Assembly (NCBI RefSeq): GCF_900115205.1
Contig: NZ_FOYQ01000002.1
Span: forward strand, 1,240,001 to 1,304,000
DNA: 64,000 nucleotides
Direction of reading: 5' to 3'
Source: Robiginitalea myxolifaciens
GTDB taxonomy: Bacteria > Bacteroidota > Bacteroidia > Flavobacteriales > Flavobacteriaceae
In this document: piece by piece, positions 8,570-16,716 of the stretch
Numbering within the stretch: the first letter of the stretch is position 1
Layout: each line of letters starts with the position of its first letter
Position numbers and translations under genes: made by a program
The notes under the pieces: model-generated
Told to the model about the DNA's origin: nothing
The model's input: only the letters and a program-made list of their open reading frames with translations
Databases searched by the model: none

Positions 8570-9571
8570 TTAGGTATTCAAAAGCGTCCAGAGTCGGTCT
8601 TTGAGCTCGCTAAGTCCTTTACCGGCTACGGAGGAAATAAACATGCATTCGACTCCGGGAAGGGTTTCGTCCAATTCTGCTTTTAACTCCGCAAGTAGTT
8701 CCTCATCGAGCATATCGCATTTGGAAATGGCCAGAAGGCGTCGCTTGTCGAGCATTTCGGGGTTATAGCGTTCCAATTCCCTGAGTAAAATTCCATATTC
8801 CTTCGCGATATCCTTGCTATCGGCTGGCACAATGAAAAGCAGGGTCGCGTTGCGCTCAATGTGTCTGAGGAAATAATGACCCAGGCCGCGGCCTTCGGAA
8901 GCTCCTTCAATAATTCCGGGGATGTCGGCCATTACGAAACTACGGTAATCCCGGTACTGTACAATGCCCAGGTTGGGTTTCAGGGTGGTGAACTCATAGT
9001 CCGCAATCTTAGGTTTGGCCGAAGTCATTACAGAAAGCAAGGTGGATTTACCTGCATTGGGAAAGCCTACCAGGCCAACATCTGCCAGTACTTTTAGCTC
9101 CAGGGTAAGATCCTGGTCTTCCCCTTCCAATCCCGGTTGGGCATAACGGGGGGTCTGATTCGTGGCACTTTTAAAATGCCAGTTCCCACGACCTCCTAAT
9201 CCGCCCCGGGCTACGATTTCCTCCTGCCCATCTTCCGTGATTTCCAGAAGTGTTTCCCCGGTATCGGTTCGCTTAACGGTAGTTCCCAAGGGAACTTCCA
9301 GGATCACATCGTCCCCATCGGCACCGGTGCTTCGCTGCTTTCCCCCATTCTCGCCATTACCGGCCTTGTAGTGCCTCTTGAATTTAAAGCTGAGCAGGGT
9401 CCACAGGTTTTTATTGCCTTTGAGGATAACATGGCCACCGCGGCCACCATCTCCCCCATCAGGCCCACCCTTGGCAACGTATTTTTCACGCCGTAAATGC
9501 GTAGATCCCCGTCCGCCATCTCCGGATCGCAGGTGGACCTTAACATAGTCGACAAAGTTGCCTTCGGTCAT
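8570..9571 (-). CDS. obg: GTPase Obg/CgtA
   Basis: 333 residues. N-terminal glycine-rich Obg fold (residues 1-158, starting [30 protein letters not shown]), then the G domain with G1 [12 protein letters not shown]3 DIPGI and G4 SKCD. Obg is an essential ribosome-associated GTPase linked to 50S maturation and stress control. The gene sits 3 bases after the hpt-adk fusion gene and 10 bases before mpl, so all three share one transcript. The C-terminal OCT extension seen in some Obg proteins is absent. Confidence 0.96.
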   Translation of the reverse strand: MTEGNFVDYVKVHLRSGDGGRGSTHLRREKYVAKGGPDGGDGGRGGHVILKGNKNLWTLLSFKFKRHYKAGNGENGGKQRSTGADGDDVILEVPLGTTVKRTDTGETLLEITEDGQEEIVARGGLGGRGNWHFKSATNQTPRYAQPGLEGEDQDLTLELKVLADVGLVGFPNAGKSTLLSVMTSAKPKIADYEFTTLKPNLGIVQYRDYRSFVMADIPGIIEGASEGRGLGHYFLRHIERNATLLFIVPADSKDIAKEYGILLRELERYNPEMLDKRRLLAISKCDMLDEELLAELKAELDETLPGVECMFISSVAGKGLSELKDRLWTLLNT

Positions 9572-9574
9572 GGA

Positions 9575-10690
9575 TTACAAGTTCTCAATAACCTGCTGCA
9601 GCCTTCGGGTAATTTCGGCGATTTCTCCAATCCCGTTAACACTGTGAAATTTACCCTGAGCGGAGTAGTAATCTTTTAAAGGAGCCGTTTTGGCATTGTA
9701 TTCTTCGAAGCGGTTGCGGATTTTGGATTCGTCCTGATCGTCGGAACGGCCACTATCCTTACCACGTTGCAACAACCTTTTGATCAGCTCCTGGTCGTCG
9801 GCCTCAAGGGCAATGGTCGCATCGATTTTCATATCCTTGGAATCGAGAAAGGCATCGAGTGCCTCGGCCTGGGCAACGGTTCTGGGAAAACCATCAAAGA
9901 TGAATCCGGAAGCCTCCGGGTTCTTTTCCACTTCCTCCTGCAACATTTTAATCGTTACAGAATCGGGTACCAGCTCGCCCTTATCGATATAGGATTTGGC
10001 TAATGTCCCCAGGTCAGTACCCTGGGATATGTTGTAGCGAAAAACATCTCCGGTGGAGATGTGCTTGAGGTTGTAATGCTCCTTGAGAAATGCCGCCTGG
10101 GTACCTTTTCCAGCTCCAGGCTTCCCAAACAAGACTAAGTTGGTCATGTCTTCTTCGTTTAATTGGTAAATGTCGCGCAGATTCCTTCCCTGTTCGCGAT
10201 AGTCCAGTCCATAACCCACGATAAATTTATCGGGAATCTCCATCCCGAAATAATCTATGGGATATTCCCCATTATAGCTGTCGGACTTATAAAAGAGCGA
10301 GGCTATCTTAAAATCCTTTACGTTGCGGTTGGAAAACATATGAACCAGTTCCTGCAGGGTACGTCCGGTATCGATAATATCTTCGAGAATGATCACATGC
10401 CGCCCTTCGACCTCCTCGGGTAAATCCAATAAGGTCTCAACGATCCCGGTGGAGGTGAGCCCCCGATACGAACTGAGCTTTACAAAGGTCAGCTCGCAGG
10501 GATAGGGATAGCACTTCATAAAATCCGAAACGAACATGTAGGCCCCGTTGAGTACCCCTACAAAAACAGGGGTCTGGTCCCGGTACTCCCGAGCGATATC
10601 ATCGGCCATTTTACGCACGGCCGCGAGTATTTCTGCCTCGGAGATATAGGCCTTGAATTGCTTGTCGAATATGCGGATAGAATCTTGCAT
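9575..10690 (-). CDS. hpt-adk: Fused hypoxanthine phosphoribosyltransferase - adenylate kinase
   Basis: 371 residues from ATG 10690. The N-terminal half is a type I phosphoribosyltransferase (PRPP motif VIILEDIIDTGRTL, FVGVLNGAYMFVSD, VGYGLDYREQGRNL); the C-terminal half, from about residue 182, is adenylate kinase (P-loop LFGKPGAGKGTQ, FDGFPRTVAQAEAL, short LID region). One polypeptide joins purine salvage to adenylate interconversion. Such fusions are known in Flavobacteriia. The frame is open to 10786, but the extra 32 residues are Lys-rich, lack homology to the family and would overlap the purK promoter, so the internal ATG is preferred. Confidence 0.9.
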   Translation of the reverse strand: MQDSIRIFDKQFKAYISEAEILAAVRKMADDIAREYRDQTPVFVGVLNGAYMFVSDFMKCYPYPCELTFVKLSSYRGLTSTGIVETLLDLPEEVEGRHVIILEDIIDTGRTLQELVHMFSNRNVKDFKIASLFYKSDSYNGEYPIDYFGMEIPDKFIVGYGLDYREQGRNLRDIYQLNEEDMTNLVLFGKPGAGKGTQAAFLKEHYNLKHISTGDVFRYNISQGTDLGTLAKSYIDKGELVPDSVTIKMLQEEVEKNPEASGFIFDGFPRTVAQAEALDAFLDSKDMKIDATIALEADDQELIKRLLQRGKDSGRSDDQDESKIRNRFEEYNAKTAPLKDYYSAQGKFHSVNGIGEIAEITRRLQQVIENL

Positions 10691-10764
10691 TGCGTCCAGT
10701 CTGCGAATATAGTGTTTTGCCGACTCTTTTTTCGCTGCGCCCTGTGCTTTAGGAGATTTCGTCT

Positions 10765-10772
10765 TATTTTTG
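10765..10772 (+). promoter_or_regulatory. Bacteroidota -7 element upstream of purK
   Basis: TATTTTTG at 10765-10772 matches TAnnTTTG, the sigma-A -7 box of Bacteroidota, 20 bases before the purK ATG. No convincing -33 TTG is present at the usual spacing. The box lies in the sequence that a longer hpt-adk reading would occupy, which supports the shorter start for that gene. Confidence 0.5.
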
Positions 10773-10792
10773 TGCAAACCAAACACGCTGCT

Positions 10793-11968
10793 ATGTCCGA
10801 ATCCCGGGACCTCTTTTCTTCAGACTTCTGCCTCGCTATTTTAGGGGGAGGACAATTGGGAAAGATGATGCTCTATCAAACCCGTCAATGGGATTTGCGA
10901 ACCAAGGTCATGGACGCCTCGCCGGAAGCCCCTTCCCGCCTGGCCTGTAATGAATTCGTTATCGGGGACCTGATGGATTACGACGCGGTCATGGCTTTTG
11001 GCAAAGACGCGGACTTGCTTACCATTGAAATCGAAAACGTCAATGTTGAAGCCCTGGAGGACCTGCAGAACAAGGGAGTCGAAGTCTTTCCCCAGCCCAA
11101 GGCGCTCCGAATTATCCAGAATAAGGCCCAGCAAAAACTCTTTTATACCGACAATAATATCCCGACAGCGCCCTTCTCGCGCTTTGCCTATACCAGTGAA
11201 ATTGAGGACAGCCTGGCCAATGGGGGGCTGGCCTTTCCCTTTGTGTGGAAAAGTGCCCGCTTTGGTTATGATGGGCAAGGCGTAAAAATTGTACGGGAGG
11301 CTGCCGATCTGGAAGGCCTTCCCAACGTAGAGTGCATTGCCGAATCGCTGATTCCCTTTACTCACGAACTCGCGGTAATCGTATCGCGCAATGTGCAGGG
11401 GGAAGTCAAAACCTATCCGGTGGTCGAAATGGAATTCCATCCCGAGGCCAACCAGGTAGAATATGTCCTCTGCCCGGCGAGAATACCTGAAGAATTATCG
11501 CAGAAAGCTCAGGATATTGCGCTTAAGGTATCGCAAGGCCTTGGTATCGTTGGCCTGCTTGCGGTGGAAATGTTCCTGACCGAATCAGGAGAAATCCTGG
11601 TCAATGAATCAGCTCCTCGCCCTCACAATAGCGGACACTACAGCATAGAAGGAAGTTATACGGATCAGTTTGAGCAACACCTTCGGGCCATTCTTGGCCT
11701 GCCTCTGGGAAGAACGGACAGTAAGGTACCCGCGGTAATGGTAAACCTGGTGGGTGCCGAGGGGCATACGGGGGATGTGCGCTACGAAGGGCTGGACGAA
11801 ATCCTGGCCATGCCGGGTGTTAGCCCGCACATATACGGTAAAAGAAAAACACGGCCCTTTCGGAAGATGGGCCATGTAACTATAGCGGATGCCTCCCTGG
11901 AGGAAGCCCGGGCAACAGCCGCCCGGGTTAAGTCAGTCATCCGCGTTCACGCTAAATCGAACAAGTGA
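10793..11968 (+). CDS. purK: N5-carboxyaminoimidazole ribonucleotide synthase PurK
   Basis: 391 residues from ATG 10793. ATP-grasp enzyme of de novo purine synthesis that converts AIR, ATP and bicarbonate to N5-CAIR. Motifs: LAILGGGQLGKMMLYQ near the N-terminus, FPFVWKSARFGYDGQGVKIV in the ATP-grasp region, EMFLTESGEILVNESAPRPHNSGHYSIE near the active site. A 45-codon upstream extension of the frame is Cys/Phe-rich, unlike PurK, and would read through the promoter; it is not used. The stop overlaps the purE start by one base. Confidence 0.95.
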   Translation: MSESRDLFSSDFCLAILGGGQLGKMMLYQTRQWDLRTKVMDASPEAPSRLACNEFVIGDLMDYDAVMAFGKDADLLTIEIENVNVEALEDLQNKGVEVFPQPKALRIIQNKAQQKLFYTDNNIPTAPFSRFAYTSEIEDSLANGGLAFPFVWKSARFGYDGQGVKIVREAADLEGLPNVECIAESLIPFTHELAVIVSRNVQGEVKTYPVVEMEFHPEANQVEYVLCPARIPEELSQKAQDIALKVSQGLGIVGLLAVEMFLTESGEILVNESAPRPHNSGHYSIEGSYTDQFEQHLRAILGLPLGRTDSKVPAVMVNLVGAEGHTGDVRYEGLDEILAMPGVSPHIYGKRKTRPFRKMGHVTIADASLEEARATAARVKSVIRVHAKSNK

Positions 11969-12465
11969 TGCGAAAAGTAGCTATTGTAATGGGAAGTACG
12001 AGCGATCTGCCAGTGATGCAACAGGCCATAGATGTCCTCAGGGAATTGGACGTACCCTGCTTCGTGGATATTGTATCGGCACACCGCACGCCGGAAAAAC
12101 TGGCGGAGTTCGGGCAAACGGCACATGAGCAGGGCTTTGACGTGATCATTGCCGGAGCCGGTGGTGCAGCCCACCTCCCGGGGATGCTGGCCGCCTACAG
12201 CCCGCTGCCTGTAATCGGTGTTCCTGTAAAAAGCAGTAATTCGATAGATGGATGGGATTCCGTCCTCTCTATTTTGCAAATGCCCGGGGGAGTCCCGGTA
12301 GCTACGGTGGCCCTCGACGGGGCAAAAAATGCTGGTATCCTGGCTGCCCAGATTTTGGGTGCAGCCGATGCCGACCTGCGCCATCGCATAGCCGAATACA
12401 AACAAGCGTTGAAGAACAAGGTAGAAAATGGTTCTACCGAGGTAAGAAAGAAGTTTAACGGATAA
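11968..12465 (+). CDS. purE: N5-CAIR mutase PurE
   Basis: 165 residues from ATG 11968 (a GTG one codon upstream is less likely). Converts N5-CAIR to CAIR in the step after PurK. Motifs: VAIVMGSTSDLPVM, VSAHRTPEKL (active-site SAHR), GAGGAAHLPGMLAA and GVPVKSSNSIDGWDSVLSI, the length and order of class I PurE. Directly coupled to purK by a one-base overlap (TGATG). Confidence 0.96.
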   Translation: MRKVAIVMGSTSDLPVMQQAIDVLRELDVPCFVDIVSAHRTPEKLAEFGQTAHEQGFDVIIAGAGGAAHLPGMLAAYSPLPVIGVPVKSSNSIDGWDSVLSILQMPGGVPVATVALDGAKNAGILAAQILGAADADLRHRIAEYKQALKNKVENGSTEVRKKFNG

Positions 12466-12482
12466 GTACGCCCAATCCACCT

Positions 12483-14510
12483 ATGGACAACCCCTTATTG
12501 AAGCCCTTTGACCAGGCACCTTTTTCCCAAATAAAAATCGAACATTTTCAACCGGCTTTTGAAGCGGCTCTCGGACAAGCACGGGAAGAAATCAATGCCA
12601 TTGTGGAGAATCCACAGCCAGCCAGTTTTGAAAATACCATAGCGGCACTGGATTTTGCCGGTCTCCACCTGGATCGAATCAGCAGCATCTTCTTTAATCT
12701 GAATTCGGCAGAAACCAATCCGGAAATCCAGGCGCTAGCCCAGGAAATTTCCCCTAAACTCACTGCCTTTGCCAACGATATTACCCTGAATTCGGATTTA
12801 TTTGAACGCGTAAACACCGTCTATTCCGAGCGGGAACAACTCGGGCTCAATCCCGAGGAACAAACCTTACTGGAGCGCAAATTCCAGCATTTCCGACGCA
12901 ACGGGGCGCTATTGGGACCTGAAGATAAAAACAAGTTGCGGGAGATCGATGCCCAGCTGGCCACCCTGAAGTTGCAATTTGGAGAACGGGTATTGGAAGA
13001 GACCAACCGCTACAACCTGAATATAACCGAGGAAGAGCGCTTAGAAGGCATTCCTGAATCTGCCCGGGAAACAGCAGCAGACCTCGCGCAGTCCCTGGGT
13101 ATGGAAGGCTGGGTCTTTACCCTGCATTACCCCTCGTATCTACCGGTAATGAAGTATGCTGAAGATCGGGAATTGCGCCGGGAAATTGCACAGGCTTTTG
13201 GTCGAAAAGGTTTTCAGGGAGATTCCCTCGACAACCAGCAGACCGTTCTGGACATCGCCCGGCTGCGCTTTGAGCGGGCAAAACTCCTGGGATATGCCAC
13301 CCATGCCGATTTTGTGCTCGAGCAGCGCATGGCCACCTCCCCCAAGGCAGTCCGGGATTTCCTGGATGAACTCCTTGAGCGTTCGCTTCCGGCTGCTCGT
13401 CGCGAACTCGAAGAACTGACCAATTTTGCCAAAAAACGAGATAATCTCGAGTCGCTTCAATCGTGGGACCGCGCCTTTTACTCTGAAAAATTACGCCAGG
13501 AAAAATTTGCGTTAGACGACGAAATCCTCAAGCCCTATTTTGAACTGGAACGGGTTTTACAAGGTGTTTTCGATATCGCAGGAACCCTGTTTGATCTGGA
13601 ATTCCGGGAAGATGATACCCTGGAGACGTACCATGAAGAGGTACGGGCGTTTCATGTGGTATCTGCAACAGGTGGCCTGCCCGTAGCGCTTTTCTATGCC
13701 GATTTCCATCCCCGTCCCGGCAAGCGCGGGGGTGCCTGGATGACCTCTTATAAACCGCAATACAAGAAGCAAAAGGAGCGGCCGCATATAAGTATTGTTT
13801 GCAACTTTTCCCGCCCGACCAAGAAGGCCCCGGCCTTGCTTACCTTTAATGAGGTTACCACCTTGTTTCACGAATTTGGCCATGCCCTGCACGGCATGCT
13901 GGCCAATACCGACTATCCCGGCTTATCCGGCACCTCCGTTTTCTGGGATTTCGTTGAGCTCCCCAGCCAACTGATGGAAAACTGGTGCTATCAGCCTGAG
14001 GCCCTCGCCCGCTTTGCCCGGCATTACGAGACCGGGGAAGTCCTGCCGACGACCATGGTGGAGCGGATTCGTGAAAGCGCCAATTTCCAGGAGGGAATGG
14101 CTAATGTGCGTCAATTGAGCTTTGGTTATCTCGACATGGCCTGGCACGGCATTGACCCAAGTGGAATCGCAGCAGTTAAGGCCCATGAATCCGAGGCTTT
14201 TGCAGGAACCCGATTATTTCCGGAGCAGCCGGATACTTGTATGAGCACCTCCTTTTCCCATATTTTCCAGGGTGGTTATGCCTCGGGCTATTACAGTTAT
14301 AAGTGGGCCGAAGTGCTGGATGCTGATGCCTTTGCCTATTTTGAAGAAACGGGTATTTTCAACAGGGAAACCGCCGATAAATTACGCGAACACATCCTTT
14401 CGAAAGGAGGCACGGAAGACCCGATGATACTCTATAAGCGATTCCGCGGTCGCGAGCCCAAGATTGAGGCCTTACTCAAACGCGCAGGGCTCCTTGAAGC
14501 GGCTTCGTGA
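12483..14510 (+). CDS. M3-family oligopeptidase (Dcp/PrlC type)
   Basis: 675 residues, no signal peptide, so probably cytoplasmic. The thermolysin-like zinc motif FHEFGHALHGML (His463, Glu464, His467) and the downstream Glu in GTSVFWDFVELPSQLMENW are intact, as are the substrate-loop sequences HIFQGGYASGYYSYKWAE. Length and motifs fit oligopeptidase A or peptidyl-dipeptidase Dcp of family M3; the two cannot be separated by eye. It starts 17 bases after purE and may share its transcript. It converges on the rhodanese gene with 7 bases between the stops. Confidence 0.92.
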   Translation: MDNPLLKPFDQAPFSQIKIEHFQPAFEAALGQAREEINAIVENPQPASFENTIAALDFAGLHLDRISSIFFNLNSAETNPEIQALAQEISPKLTAFANDITLNSDLFERVNTVYSEREQLGLNPEEQTLLERKFQHFRRNGALLGPEDKNKLREIDAQLATLKLQFGERVLEETNRYNLNITEEERLEGIPESARETAADLAQSLGMEGWVFTLHYPSYLPVMKYAEDRELRREIAQAFGRKGFQGDSLDNQQTVLDIARLRFERAKLLGYATHADFVLEQRMATSPKAVRDFLDELLERSLPAARRELEELTNFAKKRDNLESLQSWDRAFYSEKLRQEKFALDDEILKPYFELERVLQGVFDIAGTLFDLEFREDDTLETYHEEVRAFHVVSATGGLPVALFYADFHPRPGKRGGAWMTSYKPQYKKQKERPHISIVCNFSRPTKKAPALLTFNEVTTLFHEFGHALHGMLANTDYPGLSGTSVFWDFVELPSQLMENWCYQPEALARFARHYETGEVLPTTMVERIRESANFQEGMANVRQLSFGYLDMAWHGIDPSGIAAVKAHESEAFAGTRLFPEQPDTCMSTSFSHIFQGGYASGYYSYKWAEVLDADAFAYFEETGIFNRETADKLREHILSKGGTEDPMILYKRFRGREPKIEALLKRAGLLEAAS

Positions 14511-14517
14511 AACAAGA

Positions 14518-14907
14518 CTATTGTTGCGCTGCCTTATAGGCGTCATAACCGCCTGTTAAGTCTATAACATGGGAGTATCCCAGGGAATCCATGAGTGCAG
14601 CCGCACGGGCGCTGCGCCCACCTTTCTTGCAGTAGACGTAAACCGTGGCGTCCTTGTCCAGTTCCTGGAGTTGTGTAGTAAAATCATCAGAGAATATATC
14701 CATATTCACTGCGCCTTCCAAATGACCTGCGGCATACTCTTTTGGCGTTCGCACATCCAATAATACCGCGCCTTCGGACAGCTGAGTGGCTTCCAACTGG
14801 GTAATCGGCATTTCCCCGGCCGGTACCTGGGATTTGCTATCGCCACAAGCCTGCAGCACAATAAAACAAACAATGAGGGTCCGGAATTTGAAGGAAATGT
14901 TTTTCAT
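14518..14907 (-). CDS. Rhodanese-like lipoprotein
   Basis: 129 residues from ATG 14907. The signal ends in lipobox VLQAC (Cys21), so the protein is likely anchored in the envelope facing the periplasm. One rhodanese domain follows: VLLDVRTPKEYAAGHLEGAVNMD and the active loop YCKKGGRSARAAA with catalytic Cys93. Rhodanese domains transfer sulfane sulfur; in this setting the acceptor is unknown. An 18-codon upstream extension lacks signal features and was rejected. It is divergent from the ECF sigma gene. Confidence 0.85.
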   Translation of the reverse strand: MKNISFKFRTLIVCFIVLQACGDSKSQVPAGEMPITQLEATQLSEGAVLLDVRTPKEYAAGHLEGAVNMDIFSDDFTTQLQELDKDATVYVYCKKGGRSARAAALMDSLGYSHVIDLTGGYDAYKAAQQ

Positions 14908-14976
14908 AGGATGCTCACTTAAAATGGGCAGCGATTTGCTGCACCCATAAAGGTAAAGCAATTCCTTAAAATCGTG

Positions 14977-14984
14977 TATTTTTG
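14977..14984 (+). promoter_or_regulatory. -7 element upstream of ECF sigma gene
   Basis: TATTTTTG at 14977-14984 matches TAnnTTTG and lies 16 bases before the sigma-factor ATG at 15001. No clear -33 TTG is seen. It suggests that the sigma gene is read by the housekeeping holoenzyme. Confidence 0.5.
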
Positions 14985-15000
14985 AGTTGCATTAGTCCCC

Positions 15001-15558
15001 ATGACCGCTCACAGTTTACATCCTGAAACCTGGGTTGATCGCTATGCCGATTACCTTTACAATTATACCATTACCCGCTTGGGCGATGAGGAATTGGCTA
15101 AGGATTTGGTACAGGAAACCTTTATTGCCGGCCTGGAATCTGCTCCCAAATTTAAGGGGAATGCTGCAGAGCGAACCTGGCTAACGGCTATCCTGAAACG
15201 CAAAATAATCGATCAGTACCGCAAGGCGAACAGCAAAAAAGGCAAAGCCGAAGTTCGGATGAATTTTTCAGAGAACGCCGACCGGGACGAAGATTGGTTG
15301 GAGGCCATGGCTGCAGACCCGGACAGTATTCGGGAAAACGACTCCATTGAGAATGTGGAATTGGGACTGGCGATCCAGGACTGCATCGCCGGTTTACCCG
15401 AAAAACAGGCACGTGTTTTTGAAATGAAAACCATGCTGGGGATGGAAACCGAAGATATTTGTAAAGAATTGGATATTAGTCCGTCTAATCTCTGGGTAAT
15501 TGTGCACAGGGCGCGAAGCGCGCTGATGTCTTGCCTGAATGATAATTGGTTTAGATAA
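15001..15558 (+). CDS. ECF RNA polymerase sigma factor
   Basis: 185 residues. Region 2 is DYLYNYTITRLGDEELAKDLVQETFIAGLES with the -10 recognition part WLTAILKRKIIDQYRK; region 4 is GLPEKQARVFEMKTMLGMETEDICKELDISPSNLWVIVHRARSAL. An acidic linker of about 40 residues (ENADRDEDWLEAMAADPDS) joins them. The gene is followed after 2 bases by a small protein with a zinc anti-sigma motif, so the pair is probably a sigma/anti-sigma unit. Target promoters cannot be told from this window. Confidence 0.92.
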   Translation: MTAHSLHPETWVDRYADYLYNYTITRLGDEELAKDLVQETFIAGLESAPKFKGNAAERTWLTAILKRKIIDQYRKANSKKGKAEVRMNFSENADRDEDWLEAMAADPDSIRENDSIENVELGLAIQDCIAGLPEKQARVFEMKTMLGMETEDICKELDISPSNLWVIVHRARSALMSCLNDNWFR

Positions 15559-15560
15559 CG

Positions 15561-15797
15561 ATGATGATTTCTTGCGAAAAAGCCGCAGATTTTTGCAATA
15601 AGAAACAGTACAACGAAGCTACCTGGGTCCAGAGGATGCAACTGAGCTTCCACTTGATGATCTGTAAAGCCTGTTCCGGGTTTTCCAGCAAAAATACCAA
15701 GCTCACCGAGTTGTGCAGCAAGGCTACCTTCCATGCACTCCCAGAAGCCGAGAAGAAGAAGATGAAGGCCCGACTTCAGGAAGCCGGATCAAATTAA
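15561..15797 (+). CDS. Small soluble ZAS-type anti-sigma factor
   Basis: 78 residues, no membrane segment. The motif H31-x3-C35-x2-C38 (FHLMICKAC) is the HxxxCxxC signature of zinc-binding anti-sigma domains, and additional Cys residues at 5 and 12 lie before it. Position 2 bases behind the ECF sigma gene supports the call. Loss of zinc on thiol oxidation is known to release sigma factors in some ZAS proteins; whether it does so here is inference. Its stop overlaps the stop of the convergent membrane-protein gene by 4 bases. Confidence 0.75.
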   Translation: MMISCEKAADFCNKKQYNEATWVQRMQLSFHLMICKACSGFSSKNTKLTELCSKATFHALPEAEKKKMKARLQEAGSN

Positions 15798-16612
15798 ATC
15801 CAACGCAATACTAATAGTGCGGCCAGGCAAATGATGGGTATGGCTTCCACCCAAAACGATGCCAGATAAGCCGTTTTCCTCCTGTAAGCTGCACCAACCG
15901 CTATCACGATCAACACTGCTGCCAAAGCTTTGCTGAGTACTTCGGCCCCCGTAAAATAATCCTTCCAAAAAGTCAGGAGGAAAAGAAGCAGTGCTCCCAC
16001 CCAACTGAGCCGTTGCGTCGTTTTTTCACCCCATCGTCTGGGCCAGGTTCGCAATTCCGCCGGATCTGCTTTCATATCCCGTATCTCAAACGGAAGCATC
16101 AGTAACAGCACCCACAAAAACCGTTGGATGGCTTCGATTTGCAGGTCCCAATTCAAAAGGGGCTTGCTTTCCCATAACGGTATCCACACCGTGAGGTGAA
16201 CCCAAACCAGGGCTACAATCAGCACCTTGATGGCCCCGAAACTTCTCAGGTTTCGAAAGCCCGGAAATACCGGCAGTGCATACAACGCAGCCAGGGCCGT
16301 TCCCAGACCGAGTAATAACCAGAATTGCAACGAGAGATCCATGGCTGCGATCAACGCGATTACCCCGCAAATACCGCTTAGCATGAGAATCTTTCCCGGA
16401 GCGGGCCAACTGGGCCTTCGCTTCCAGGGTTCTGCCCCCCATTTGATCGCATTGTAGCCGGCTACCGCCCCGAAAAACAAAGTAAATACATAGGCGGAGG
16501 GAACAGACTGCCCGGTGAGTTCCAGGCTGTAAAAAAGAAAGGCGAGCAAGGCAAAGGCAACGTGAAAACTCCCGTGAATATAAAAGCGGAAAATCCCGTT
16601 CAGAGCTCGCAT
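15794..16612 (-). CDS. Polytopic membrane protein, UbiA-prenyltransferase-like
   Basis: 272 residues from ATG 16612, about seven to eight hydrophobic segments. The stretch YALPVFPGFRNLRSFGAIKVLIVALVWV and the acidic LPFEIRDMKAD after the fifth segment resemble the second Asp motif region of UbiA prenyltransferases. The first Asp-rich motif (NDxxDxxxD) is not clear: the matching position reads GYNAIKWGAE. So the protein may be a divergent family member without prenyltransferase activity. Convergent with the anti-sigma gene. An earlier possible start at 16636 adds eight residues. Confidence 0.65.
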   Translation of the reverse strand: MRALNGIFRFYIHGSFHVAFALLAFLFYSLELTGQSVPSAYVFTLFFGAVAGYNAIKWGAEPWKRRPSWPAPGKILMLSGICGVIALIAAMDLSLQFWLLLGLGTALAALYALPVFPGFRNLRSFGAIKVLIVALVWVHLTVWIPLWESKPLLNWDLQIEAIQRFLWVLLLMLPFEIRDMKADPAELRTWPRRWGEKTTQRLSWVGALLLFLLTFWKDYFTGAEVLSKALAAVLIVIAVGAAYRRKTAYLASFWVEAIPIICLAALLVLRWI

Positions 16613-16678
16613 AAAAACAAATGTAACGAAATGCAAATAAGCTCGATGAAAGGCGATGGAAACCTAGAATTTTATCCC

Positions 16679-16686
16679 TAATTTTG
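16679..16686 (+). promoter_or_regulatory. -7 element upstream of gcvP
   Basis: TAATTTTG at 16679-16686 matches TAnnTTTG and lies 30 bases before the gcvP ATG at 16717. No obvious -33 element and no glycine-riboswitch-like structure were seen in the short leader. Confidence 0.5.
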
Positions 16687-16716
16687 TGCCTCGATAGCTA
16701 AAAATTGCACCCTACA

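Noticed and set aside
10658-10792. 45-codon upstream extension of purK
   Set aside because: Unlike PurK and overlaps the promoter; ATG 10793 fits the family.
16618-16625. TACATTTG on the minus strand just before the UbiA-like gene
   Set aside because: Full TAnnTTTG match, but only 5 bases from the ATG, which would require a leaderless transcript; may be chance.
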